A stretch of 64,000 nucleotides of DNA from Pseudomonas pharyngis (GTDB taxonomy: Bacteria > Pseudomonadota > Gammaproteobacteria > Pseudomonadales > Pseudomonadaceae), in assembly GCF_021602345.1 (NCBI RefSeq), contig NZ_BQID01000005.1:186001-250000 (forward strand), in the 5' to 3' direction. Below the pieces are notes generated by a model that was not told the DNA's origin, made no database searches, and saw only the letters and a list, made by a program, of their open reading frames with translations. Shown here in pieces: positions 8,667 through 22,200 of the stretch (positions within the stretch are counted from its first letter, which is position 1; the number at the start of each line of letters is the position of its first letter). The position numbers were made by a program, and so were the translations under genes.

Positions 8667-8729
8667 GCACCACATCCCGGGCCGATGCACACAATGCGCA
8701 CCGGCCCTCTCAAAAAGTTAAAGACCGGC

Positions 8730-11700
8730 TCAACGCGCCGACTGTTGCAGGCAATGGTCGACCAACGCTTCCAGCTCGGCCTGATACTGCTGCATCAAGG
8801 TCTCGATGGTGCCAGGGCGGAAGCGACGGGTGCTGTACATGCAACGCATCGACAGTTTGCCGTCGAACACCTGACCGACGATTTCCAGCCAGTTGCCGAG
8901 GTTGGCATCCAGGCTATAGACGTCGCCGATGTGCTCGTCCGCCGGCATCAGCATCGCCTGCTCGTCGAAGGTCTGGTCGAACTGCCCCAGGTAGTTGAAG
9001 GTCAGCCGCGCCTGTGGCAACGCCGCCAGACGCTGTTGCACCGACGCATCGGCCATGTAACGCAGCGCGCCGTAGCCGACGCCTTTCTGCGGCACCGCCG
9101 CCAACTGCTCGCGTACCGCCAGGATCGATGCGCCGAAATCCTGCTCCGCCAACGGCGCCAGCCGCACCGGGAACATGGTGGTGAACCAGCCGAGGGTGCG
9201 GCTCAGGTCCAGCCCTTCGACCAGGTCCTCACGACCGTGCCCTTCCAGTTGCACCAGCACCGACTCGGCCTCGCTCCAGCGACACAGCACACGACCGAGC
9301 GCGGTCAGCAGCAGGTCGTTGATCTGCGTGCCGTATACCGCTGGCGCCTGTTTGAGCAGTTGCCCGGTGCGGGTGGCGTCGAGGCCCATGAACGTTTCTT
9401 CGCGAAAACGCACCAGGTTCTTGCCGCGCGGGTTGTCACACGGCAGATCCTTGCCCGGCTGATCCAGCTGTCCGAGCCAGTAATCCAGCTCTTGCTCGAC
9501 CAGTGCCGGCACCTGCGCCGCCAGGCCATCGGCCCAGGCGCGATAGCTGCTGGTGCGCTGCGCCAGTTGCGGCTCGCGGCCCTGACTGAACGCCTCGTAG
9601 GCCAGTTGCAAGTCTTGCAGGAACACCCGCCACGACACCGCATCGATCACCAGGTGATGCACCACCAGCAGCAGGCGCACCTCGCCGTCCGGCAGATTCA
9701 CCAGCAGACCGCGCATCAGTGGCCCGTCGAGCAGGTTGAGGCTGCGCTGGGCTTCGTTGACCAGTGCGTCGAGTTGCTCGATGTCGCTGATCTCACGCTG
9801 CCACAGCAACGGGTTGTGCTCGGCGATGCGCAGGCTGTCCTGCAACGTTTGATAGTGCTGCAACCAGCGGCCCTGATCCTGATAGAAACGCAGCCGCAAC
9901 GAATCATGCTGGGCCAGCATCAACCGCAGCGTCTGCTCCAGCGCCGGGGCATCCAGCGCCTGGCGCGAACGCAGCATCATTGCCTGGTTGAAATGATGCG
10001 GTTCGCTCATGCCCTCGGCGAAGAACCACTCCTGGATCGGCAACAATCCAAACGCCCCCGCCTGTGCTACGTGGCTGCTGTCGCCAGCCTGGCTCGAGCG
10101 GGTGACTGCTTGCTGGTCGAACAGGTTGCCAATGGTCTGGAAGCGCATGAGGTCGCGCAGCTTGATGTCCAGTTTCAGTTGCGGATGGTTCCGCGCCCGG
10201 GAAATCACCTGCAGGCTGAGAATCGAATCACCGCCCAACTCGAAGAAGTTGTCGCTGATGCCAACCTGCTCCACTTGCAGCACGTCGGCCCAGATATCGG
10301 CCAGCCAGGTTTCCTGCGCGTTGCGCGGCGCCTGATATTGATCGGCGCAAAACTCGGGCTGCGGCAGCGCCTTGCGATCCAGTTTGCCGTTCGGCGAAAT
10401 CGGCAGGCGCGCCAGAGCCATGATCTGCAGCGGCACCATGTATTCGGGCAACTGTGCGCGCAACAGGGTCTTCAGACGATCCCCGACGTTGTCGTCGCTG
10501 CTGACCACATAGCCGATCAACTGCTTGCCGGAGACGCCGTCACGGGCGATGACCACAGCGTCGGTGACACCTTCCTGAGCGCGCAGGCAGGCTTCGATTT
10601 CACCCAGCTCGATGCGGAAACCGCGAATCTTCACTTGATGGTCGGCGCGGCCGACGTAATCGAGGATGCCGTCATGGCGCAGGCGCACCAGGTCACCGCT
10701 GCGGTACAGACGACTGCCCGGCGCGCCGAATGGATCCGGCACGAAGCGCTCGGCGGTGATCGCCGCACGGCCATGGTAACCACGGGCAACCCCGTAGCCC
10801 CCGATATACAACTGGCCGGATAAGTCTTGTGGCAGCGGATTGAGATCGTCGTCCAGAACCCACAGCGAGCGTTGACCGACCACTCGCCCGATCGGCGCAT
10901 AGGCAGCCGCACAGGCCTCATCATTCGGCGCTTTCCAGAGCATCGGCGTGACCACGGTTTCGGTCGGGCCGTAACCGTTGGTGATGAACTGCGGCTGCAA
11001 CACGCGGCGCACCTGCGCCAGGGTCTGCTCCGGCACCGCGTCCCCCCCCAGGCAATAAATGCGCACCTTCGGCACGGCCATGCCGCTGGCCTCGACGTAC
11101 TCGGCCACCTGTTTGAGGTAGGCCGGCGGGAAGCAGGCGATATCGATCGAACGGTTGAGCAAGGCGTGACTGGTCTGCTCCGGTGTCCACAGTTCATGAT
11201 CGCGCAGCACCAGCGTGCCGCCAAAGGCCAGGGTGGTCAGCCAGCGTTCATGGGCGCCGTCGAAAGCGAACGACATGAAGTGCAATTCGCGCGTGCTGGC
11301 GTCCATTTCGTACAACTCGCGGATTGCCTGGCAATGCATGCTCAGCGGTCCGTGGGTTACCGCCACACCTTTGGGCAAACCGGTGGAACCCGAGGTGTAG
11401 ATCAGATAGGCGAGGCTGTCATCACAGGTCTGCACCCGCGGCGCCGTGTTCGGGTACTGACTGCCATCGAAAAGATCCAGATCAAGCAATGGCAAATTCG
11501 CCGGCAGCGGCAAACGCTGGCTGGCGGCGCCACGGCTGATCATCTGACGCATGCCGGAGTCTTCAATCATGAAGGCCAGGCGATCGGCTGGATAGTCGAT
11601 GTCCAGCGGCACGTAGGCAGCGCCGCTTTTGAACACGGCGAGCAAGGCCACCAGCATGTCGAGCGAACGTTCCAGAGCGACACCGATCAGGACTTCCGGA

Positions 11701-13255
11701 CCGGCACCCGCCGCGATCAAATGATGCGCCAGCTGGTTGGACCGGTGCTCGAGTTGCGCATAGCTCAACTGCTCGTCACCACATTCGGCGGCAATGGCCT
11801 CAGGCCGTTGCGCAGCAATCATCGCCGGCAACAGCTCACGGTTGTGTACCGCCGCCGGTTCTGCGCCCCACTGCTGCAAGGCCTGCCATTGTGGCGCGGC
11901 CAGACGCTGCAGGTTGCCCAGTCGCTCCGTCGGCTGCTGCATCATGCTGTGCAGCAGCACTTCCATGGTCTGGCGGATCCGCTCGACCGCTTCGACACTG
12001 AACCGATCACGCAGGAACAGGTACTCGATGGAGAACTCTTCGCCAAGATGCACGGCCAGGTCCATCGGGAAGTTGGTCACGTCATGGCTGGCCGAGGTGC
12101 CGAAACGCAGGCCGCCCGGTGCCTGTTCCAGACGCTGGTCGATCGGATAGTTCTCGAACACGATGATGCTGTCGAACAAGGCTTGCCCGCCCTGCCCCGA
12201 CCAGCGCTGAATGTCCGCCAGTGGTGCGTGAGCATGTTCACGCAGATCGAGGTTATAGGCCTGCAGACTGCTCAGCCAGGCATTCAGCGGCTGCGCCGGA
12301 TCGAGGGTCTGGATCACCGGCAAGGTGTTGATGAACAGCCCCAGCATGCTGCCGGCATTCGGCAATCCCTCCGGGCGCCCGGCCACAGTGGCACCAAACG
12401 CCACGCTGTGCTGACCGGTGTAGCGCTGCAACAGCAGCAACCATGCGCCTTGAATCAACGTGTTGGCGGTGATGCCCTGAGCCCGGCAATGCTGCTGCAA
12501 CAAGGCGGTCTGCTGCGCATCCCAACGGGTGTACAACGCCTGGTGGCCGTGCTCGGCGGATTCGTGACGCGGGTGCATCGCCTGGCTCAGCGCGGTCGGT
12601 TCGACCAGCGTCTGCAAGTGGCCGCGCCAGAATTGCTCGAGCTGCGCCGAATCCTGTTGCTGCAACCACGCGATAAAGTCGCGATACCGACCGCTTTCGC
12701 CTTCGACCTGGCCGGTGGCGTAGTGCTGCAGTACCTCGCCGAACAACTGCGAACTGCTCCAGCCGTCCATCAGGATGTGATGGCTGGTCCAGATCAACTG
12801 GTACTTGTCAGCATCCAGCCGAATCAGGCGCGTGCGTTGCAACGGCATGCGGTCCAGCGCAAAGCCCTGAACCCGCTGCTGACGGGCAAACTCGGCGAGT
12901 TGCGCCTCATCCATCGGCGTGTCCAGTGCTTGCAGGTCAACAATGCCCTGACGGTGGACGACCTGCACCGGTGACGCCTGGCTGTCTTGCCAATGGAACG
13001 ACGTGCGCAGAATTTCGTGGCGCTCCACCACGCATTCCCACGCGGCACGGAAGCGCTCGATATCGAGGCCTTCCACCGTCAGGTTGAGCTGGTTGACGTA
13101 GAGATCGTCGCCGTCATCGGACAAGGTATGGAACAACATGCCCTGCTGCATCGGCGACAACGGATAGATGTCTTCGATGTCCGCGACCGGCACCGGCAAA
13201 CCGTCCAGACGCGTCTGGTCCAGCGCTGCCAGCGGGAAGTCCGACGGCGTCAGGC
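8730..13255 (-). other. NRPS module 7 (C-A-T-E), basic/ornithine-type substrate, terminal
   Basis: Extracted A-domain code DGECCGGVTK. Glu at position 239 suggests a basic side chain; a hydroxyornithine derivative is likely from pyoverdine chemistry but not proven. The final E domain reads HHLVIDAVSW, with Ala replacing the usual Gly after the catalytic Asp. Confidence 0.6.
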
Positions 13256-16200
13256 CGTGGTTGCCCGGGGTCACGCAGTGTTCGATCAGCGCGGTCAGTT
13301 CACGCCCGTATTCATCGGCCACTGCCTGCACGGTCGCGGTGTCGAACATCTGCTCGCTGAAGCTCCACGACAGGCTCAGTTCACCGCCATACACCTGACC
13401 ATTGACCGACAGCCAGTTACCCAGTGGGGCGCGATCGCTGAGGTCACTGCCGGCACTTTCGCCGGCCGGCAGGAACAGCGCGGCTTCGTCGAACTGGCTA
13501 TCGAACTGGCCGAGGTAATTGAAGGTGATTTTCGGCGTGGGCAGTTCTGCCAGAGCCTCACGCGCCGAGGCATCGCCCAGATAACGCAAGGCGCCAAAAC
13601 CGATGCCCTTGTCGGGAATCGCACGCAGCTGCTCCTTGATCTGCTTGATCGAATCAGCGAAACCGCTGGCCGGGGTCAGGTGCACCGGGAACACGCTGGT
13701 GAACCAGCCAACGGTGCGGCTCAGATCAATGTCGTCGAACAGGTCTTCACGACCATGTCCTTCCAGTTGAATAAGGGCTGAGGCCTGTCCGTTCCAGCGA
13801 CTGATGACCCGGGCCAGTGCGGTCAGCAGCAAGTCGTTGACCTGCGTGCGATAAGCCGCCGGGGCCTGTTGCAACAGTTGTCTGGTCAGTTCAGGGGCAA
13901 GGCGCGTCTGCACACTTTGCGCGTAGCGGTTTTCCAGGCTGCCGTCCGGGCGCTCGCACGGCAACGTGGCGGTCGCCCCCTGCAAATGCCCACGCCAGAA
14001 GGCCTGTTGGTCATCGAGGCTGACGGTGTGCGCCTGCAGGCGCTCGGCCCAGGCTTTGAAGGCGCTGGTCTTGGCCGGCAACGCGACCTCGCGCCCGGCC
14101 TGGATCTGGCTGAATGCGGTTTGCAGATCTTCCAGCAGGATCCGCCAGGAAACACCGTCGACCACCAGGTGATGCACCACCAGCAACAAGCGCTGAGTCT
14201 GATCCGGCAGATCGAGCAACACGCCGCGCAGCAGCGGACCGTCGTGCAGATCGAGACTGCCCTGGGCCTGCTGACAGAGCACTTCGATTGCAGCCGAATC
14301 CGTCAGCGTGCGCTGCCAGAGCAGTGCTTGCACAGGCTCGATCGGGCGGTGAGTGGCTGTCCAGCCGTCAGTCGTTTCAATGAACGACAGGCGCAAGGCA
14401 TCGTGATGCGCAACCAGTGCCTGGAGCAACTGCGCAACGGTCTCGGCGTGCAGCGTCATCGCCGGTTTGAGCAGCAACGACTGGTTCCAGTGATGCCGCT
14501 CGGGGATCTCGCTGGCGAAGAACCATTGCTGGGACGGCAACAACGGCGTCGCACCGCTGACCGGCCCCTGGTCGATGCTCAGCACCGTGCCGCCCGACTG
14601 TGCTACCGCCGCCAGTGCCTGCACGGTCTGGTGCTGGAACAGATCCTTGGGCGTGAACTGGATACCGGCCTGCCGCGCACGGCCGACTACTTGAATCGAG
14701 ATGATCGAATCGCCGCCCAGCTCGAAGAAATTGTCCGTGGCGCTGACCTGCTCAAGGCGCAGCGCATCGGCCCAGATCGTGGCGATACGTTGCTCCATTT
14801 CATTGCGCGGCGCCACGTAGCTGTTCTGCAGCAGACTGGCGTCCGGTGCAGGCAGCGCCTTGCGGTCCAGTTTGCCGTTCGGGGTCAGCGGCAGGTGCGC
14901 CAGCACCATCAAGTGCGCCGGCACCATGTGCGTTGGCAGACTCTCCTTGAGAGCGTTGCGCACGCTGTCGCGCCATTCAGCCAGATGTGCGTCTGCCACC
15001 GGTTGTGTCGGGACCAGATAGGCCACCAGTTGCTTGCCGCTTGGCCCGGCATGCGCCAGCACCACGGCTTCGCGCACGCTGCTCAGTTCCAGCAGACGCG
15101 CTTCGATTTCGCCCAGTTCGATGCGGAAACCACGGATTTTCACCTGGTTGTCGACGCGGCCCTGATAGTCGAACACGCCATCGGCGCGCTCACGCACCAG
15201 GTCACCGCTGCGGTACAGACGACTGCCCGGCGCCCCGAACGGATCGGGTACAAAGCGCTCAGCGGTCAGCGCCGGACGATCCAGATAACCCCGGGCCAGC
15301 CCGGTGCCGCCCAGATACAGCTCGCCCATCACGCCCTGGGGCAACGCATTGAGGTCAGCGCTGAGCACACAGGTGCTGCGGTCGCCGATCCGCGTGCCGA
15401 TCGGTGCATAGGCTGCGCCGCATGCGTCATGCCGCCCGGCCTTCCAGATCAATGGGGTGACCACGGTTTCGGTCGGCCCGTAACCGTTGATGATGTACTG
15501 CGGCGCCAGCGCCGCACGCGCCCGCTCGAAACTGTCGTTGGGCACGGCATCGCCGCCGAAACAGTAGATCCGCACAGCGGGCGGCTGGCCGACCTGTTCG
15601 GCGTGCCCGGCCAATTGCTGCAAGTACACCGGCGGGAACGCCGCCACCGTCACGCCGTGTTGTTGCATGGCGGTGTAGGTCTGCTCCGGGCTCCACAGAC
15701 TGTCATCGCGCAGCAACAGCCGCGAGCCATGGGTCAGCGGGGTCAACCAGCGTTCATGAGCGCCGTCGAACGCGAACGACATGAAGTGCAGCTCGCAATC
15801 GTCCGGGGTCATTTCATAGCGCTGGCCGATGGCCTGGCAATGCATCGCCAGCGGTCCGTGCTCCACGCACACACCCTTGGGCTGGCCGGTGGAACCCGAG
15901 GTGTAAATCACGTAAGCCAGGTTTTGCGCGTGTACCTCGACCTGCGGCGCAACGTCTGGCCATTCGGCAGTCGACAACGTGTCCAGATCCAGGGCACGCA
16001 CTCCGGCGCTCAGTGGCAACCGAGGACGCAGTTGCGAATCGCTGAGCAACAGCGCGATGCCCGAGTCTTCGATCAGATAGGCCAGGCGCTCGCGCGGATA
16101 ACTGGCATCCAGCGGCACATAGGCGCCGCCGGCCTTGAGCACCGCGAGCAAGGCCACCAGCATCGATGGGCTGCGCGGCAGCGCTACGCCGACGCGCACT

Positions 16201-19200
16201 TCCGGCCCGACGCCTTCATTGATCAGCACATGCGCGAGGCGATTGGCGTGGCTTTCAAGCTCGGCGAAGGTCAACGCCTGATCGCCACAACGCACGGCTT
16301 CCTGTTGCGCCTGCTGCGCCGCAATCACCGCGATGCGCTGATGCACCAGCAACGGATCCGTGCAAGGTTGCGCACGATTGTTTTCCTGCAATCGACGCTG
16401 CTCTTCACCGCTGAGCAGGGTCAACGCGCCGAGACGCGCATTCGCCGACTGTACGAACTGCTCCAGCAGCGAGGCCAGTTGCGCGTGCAAACGCACAATG
16501 GAGTCCGGGCTGAAACGGGCGGCGGCAAAGCTGTAATGCACCGAGAGGGTTTCGCCGAGGTTGACCCCGACCGTCAGCGGGAAATTGGTTTGTTCACGGG
16601 TGTCGACCGCGCCGAACTTCAGGCCCAGCGACGAGCCTTGCTCCAGCGCTTCGGAGATCGGGTAGTTCTCGAACACCAACAGGTTGTCGAACAGGCCGTC
16701 GCTGCCCTGCCCCGACCAGCGCTGGATATCGGCCAGTGGCGTGTGTTCGAAATCACGCAGGGCGATGTTGAGTTCCTGCACGGTTTGCAGCCACTGGCTG
16801 ACCGTCAGTTGCGGTTCCGGACGGGCAATCACCGGCAAGGTGTTGATGAACAGGCCGACCTGCTGCTCGACCCCCGGCAGGTTGGCCGGACGTCCCGACA
16901 CAGTGGCGCCGAAGGCCACGGTCGGTTGCCCGGTGTAACGTTGCAACAGCAACAGCCACGCCGCCTGCACCAGGGTGTTAAGGGTGACTTTTTGCTGACG
17001 AGCAAACTCACTCAAGCGCAACGTGCCAGTGGCGTCGATCCACTGCTGATATTGTCCGGTACCGCCATCGGCGTTCGCCGAACGATCCGCCAAACCCTGG
17101 GCCAGACGGGTTGGCTCATCGAATTGAGCCAGACGCTCAAGCCAGAATTGCTCGCTGAGGCGACTGTCCTGACGCTGCAGCCAAGCGATGTAATCGCTGT
17201 AGCGGCCAATGGGCGCTGCAGGCACTTGCCCGGCATAGCGCTGCAGCACTTCACCGAGCAACTGCGAGTTGCTCCAGCCGTCCAGCAAAATGTGGTGACT
17301 GGTGTAGAGCAGTTCGTGACGGTCTTGCGCGGTGCGCACCACCACCAGGCGCAACAACGGCACCTCGTTTAGATCGAACGGACGGCTGCGCTCGGCCTCG
17401 GCCAGCGCATCCAGCGCTTCGCCCGGCTGGCCGCGCCAGTCGTGAACGGTAAACGGCAGCGTCGCCGAGCGTTCGACGATCTGCAGCGGCTGGGCCTGCT
17501 CCCCTCCCCAGACAAACCGCGTGCGCAGAATGTCATGGGACTCCAGCGCCGCTTGCCAGGCCTGACGGAAACGCTCGACATCAAGCCCTTCCACCGACAC
17601 CCGCATCTGGTTGATGTAATCCCCCGAACCTTGTTCGTACAGGGTATGGAAGAGCATGCCCTGCTGCATCGGCGACAGCGGATAAACGTTGTCCACCGCT
17701 TGCGGATCCGTGATCAGCGTATCGAGCTGCGCCTGAGTCAGCTCAGCCAGCGGGAAGTCCGACGGCGTCACACCGCGGTTGTGCGCTTCACAGCAATGGG
17801 CGATCAGCGCATTGAGTTCTTGCGCATAGTCGTCAGCCAGACGCTGGATCGTCGCCTGATTGAACATTTCGTGGCTGAAAGACCAGCTGAGGTTGAGCTC
17901 ACCACCATAGACCTTGCCGTTGATGTCCAGCCAGTTCGCCAGCGGTGCCAGCGAACTCTGTTCGCGGCCGGTGCTTTCACTGGCGGGCACAAACAGCGCG
18001 GCCTCGTCGAACTGGCTGTCGAACTGGCCCAGGTAGTTGAAGGTAATGCGCGGGACCGGCTGCGCGGCGAGCGTCTGTCGCGCGTGTTCATCGCCCAGGT
18101 AACGCAGGGCACCAAAACCCAGGCCCTTGTTCGGTACGCCACGCAGTTGTTCCTTGACTGACTTGAGCGAGTCGGCCAGGCCCACGGCCGGGGTCAGACG
18201 CACCGGGAACAGGCTGGTGAACCAGCCAACGGTGCGGCTCAGGTCGATGTCGTCGAACAGTTCTTCACGGCCATGACCTTCGAGTTGGATCAGGGTCGAG
18301 GCCTGACCGGTCCAGCGGCAGATCACCCGCGCCAGTGCTGTCAGCAGCACATCGTTGATCTGCGTGCGATAGGCGGCGGGCGCCTGCTGCAACAGTTGGC
18401 GGGTCTGATCCGCATTCAGGCGGGTTTCCACGCTCACCACGTGACGGTTTTGCAAGGTCGCCGCAGGGTTGTCGCAGGGCAGATCGGCGGGCGCCTCGCC
18501 CAACTGTCCGGCCCACCACGTCAGTTCGTTATGCAACTCGCCGGCGGCGAACGTTTGCAGGCGTTGCGCCCAGTCCTTGAACGGGCTGGTCTTGGCCGCG
18601 AGCTTGATCGCCTGGCCGCTTTGCGCCTGCTCGCAGGCATTCTGCAAATCTTCCAGCAACACGCGCCAGGACACACCGTCGACCACCAAGTGGTGGATCG
18701 CCAGCAACAAGCGCTGGCTGCCGTCAGCCACATTCAACAGCACGGCGCGCAACAACGGGCCGTCTTGCAGATCGAGGCTGCCTTGCGCGGCGTCGCACAC
18801 CGCTTCGATTTCGTCGGTGTGCTGCACGCCCGCCTGTTGCAGCAACGGCCGGTTATCCGGCGCGCGGTGCATGGCCGTCCAGCCTTCAGCGCCTTCGCTG
18901 AAGCTCAGGCGCAAGGCATCGTGATGCGCAACCAATGCCTGCAAGGCCTGCTCGAGGACACTGGCGTCAATGGCCTGGGAAGGTTTCAGCAGCAACGACT
19001 GGTTCCAGCGCTGCCGCTCGGGAATCGCCAGTTCGAAGAATCGTTGCTGGAACGGCAGCAACGGCGTGCTGCCGGTGACAGCGCCCTGCTCAATGCTGAA
19101 CGCCGCTTCACCCCGCTGAGCGACCCGGGCCAGACCTTGCACAGTCTGGTACTGGAACAGATCCTTGGGGGTGATGCGCAGGCCGGCCTGACGTGCACGG

Positions 19201-22200
19201 CTGACCACCTGAATGGAGATGATCGAGTCGCCGCCAAGGGTAAAGAAGTTATCCGTGACGCCTACCTGCTCCAGCCCGAGCACGGCTTGCCAGATCTCGC
19301 ACAACTGCCGTTCGTTGTCGTTGCCCGGCGCCAGATAGGTGTGCTGCTCGAGCGCTGCGTCAGGTTTGGGCAAAGCCTTGCGATCGAGCTTGCCGTTGGG
19401 CGTCAGCGGCAGTTGTTCAAGGAACAGCAGGTGCGCCGGCACCATGTATTCCGGCAGGTGCTCGCGCAGGCCGGCCTTGAGCACTTCACGCAGCCGCGCT
19501 CGTTCTTCGGCGTTACCCAGCGCAGCGCTCGGCACGATGTAGGCGACCAATTGCTGACCGCTCGCGCCTTCCTGCGCCAGCACCGCCAGTTCGCGCACCG
19601 TGTCTTGTTGCAGCAGACGCGCTTCGATCTCGCCCAGCTCGATGCGAAAACCACGCACCTTGACCTGATGGTCGATACGCCCGACGTATTGCAGGTTGCC
19701 GTCAGCCTGATAACGCGTCAGGTCACCGGTGCGGTAGAAACGCTCGCCCGGAGCGCCGAACGGGTTCGGCAGATACTTTTCTGCGGTCAACGCCGGCCGT
19801 GCCAGATAACCGCGGGTGATGCCGGCACCGGCCAGATACAGTTCGGCGGCGACGCCTTGCGGCACCGGTTGCAGCTCGCCATCAAGGACATAGCTGGCGG
19901 TGTGTTTCAGCGGCCGGCCGATGCTTGGCTGGCCACCGGCCGTGCGCCGTGTCCAGGTCGAATAGGTGGTGTCTTCCGACGGGCCGTACAGGTCGAAAAC
20001 GTGTTCGACCGTCGGTTGTGCATACAAGGTGTCGACCAGCGACTGCTTGAGCGGCTCGCCGGCCAGATTGATGATGCGCACGCTCGGCGGGATCTCGCCG
20101 CTGCGTTGCAGGGCGGCAATCGCCGACGGTACGGTGTTGATCAGGCGCACCTGATCGCGGGCCGGCAACTGCGGCAATTCCAGGGCATTACGGGCGATGA
20201 TCAACGAACCACCGTTGGCCAGGGTGACAAACAGCTCCCACACCGACAGGTCGAAACACACCGACGTCGAGGCCAGCACGCCCTGGATATCGTCGCGGCT
20301 GTACACCGATTGCGACCAGTCGATCAGCGCCAGCACGTTGCGGTGGGCAATCGCCACGCCTTTCGGTTTGCCGGTCGAACCGGAGGTGTAAATCACATAC
20401 GCAAGGTTGTCGGCCGACACCCGCGTTTGCGGTGCATGCGCCGGGTACGCGGCGAAATCATCGGCGGCGTTGTCCATCAGCAGCACGTCGGTGTCCGCCG
20501 CAATCGCCAGATTGGCGGCGACGTCCCGTTCGGTCAGCAGGCACAGCGCACGGCTGTCTTCGAGCATGTAGGCGACACGGTCGGCCGGGTAATCCGGATC
20601 GAGCGGCACGTACACGCCCCCTGCCTTGAGCACGGCCAGCAACGCGACCAGCAGATGCTCCGAGCGCTGCATCGCCACACCGACGCGCACCTCCGGGCCG
20701 ACGCCTCGCTCGATCAAGGCATGCGCCAATGGGTTGGCCCGTGCTTCAAGCTGGGCATAGGTCAGATGCCGCTCGGCAAAGGTCACCGCCCGCGCATCCG
20801 GGGTCCGAATCGCCTGACGAGCGATCAACTGATGAATGCACAGATCGCTGGCAAACGGTACGTCCACGGGGTTCCAGTCGTGCAGCAATACCTGCCGCTC
20901 ACGGGCATCGAGCAATGGCAACTCGCCGACACGTTGTTGCGCATCGCTGACGATAGCCTTGAGCAACGTCTGCAAATGCCTGCCCATACGCTCGATGGAC
21001 GCCGCTTCAAACAGGTCCGTGGCATAGATCAGCGAGGCCCACACGCCTTCCGGCGATTCATGGGTTTCCAGGGTCAGATCGAACTGCGCCGTGAGGCTGT
21101 CCCAGTTCACACTTTCAACGGCAAGCCCCGGCAGTTGCATGGCCTGCCTGGCCTGCCGCGCGCCACTCTGGTGGTTGAACATCACCTGGAACAACGGGCT
21201 GCGGCTCAGGCTGCGCTCCGGCGCCAGGGCTTCGACCAATTGCTCGAACGGCAGATCCTGATGCGCCTGGGCGCCCAGCGCCGATTGCCTGGCCTGGGCC
21301 AGCAAGGCGCTGAACGTCATGCTGCTGTCGAGGGTGGCACGCAAGACCTGGGTGTTGACGAAAAAGCCGATCAGCCCTTCGGTTTCCGCACGGTTGCGGT
21401 TGGCAATCGGCACGCCGATGCGAATGTCGTCCTGACCGCTGTAGCGATGCAGCAAGGTCTGGAACGCTGCCAGCAACAGCATGAACATCGTCACGCCTTC
21501 ACGACGCGCAAGATCTTGCAGGCCTTTGCTCAACGCGGCGTCCAGCTGCATATCCAGACGTGCACCGCGATAGCTTTGCACCAGCGGGCGTGGGTGATCG
21601 GCCGGCAGTTCCAGCACGCCCGGATCCGAGCCCAGATGCTCGACCCAATAGCTCAATTGCCGTTCGCGCTCACCGGCGTCCATCCAGCTGCGTTGCCACT
21701 GGGCGAAATCGGCGTACTGGATCGGCAACGGTGCCAGCGTGGCCGGTACGCCCTGACTGAACCCGGCATAGAGCTCGATCAGTTCGCCGACCATCACTTG
21801 CATCGACCAGCCATCGGAAATGATGTGATGTTGCACCATCACCAGAACGTGATCGTCCGGTGCCAGCCGCAGCAGGCAGACGCGCAGCAAGGTGTCCTGT
21901 TCGAGATCGAACGGGCGGGCAATTTCGGCTTCGATGGCCGCGCGCAAACGCGGCTCATCGACTTCGCCCTCCAGCTCGCGAACCTCGATCTGCAAGGCAA
22001 ACGGCGCCTTGATCAGCTGAATGGCCTTGTCCTGATCACCTCGGGCAAACCCGGTGCGCAGACTTTCGTGACGCTCGATCAGCGTATCGAAACTGCGCTG
22101 CAGTACCGCCATGTTCAGGGCACCGCGCAAGCGCAACGCCGTGGGAATGTGGTACGCCGCGCTGTCCGGCTCCATCTGCCAGAGAAACCACTGCCGCTCC

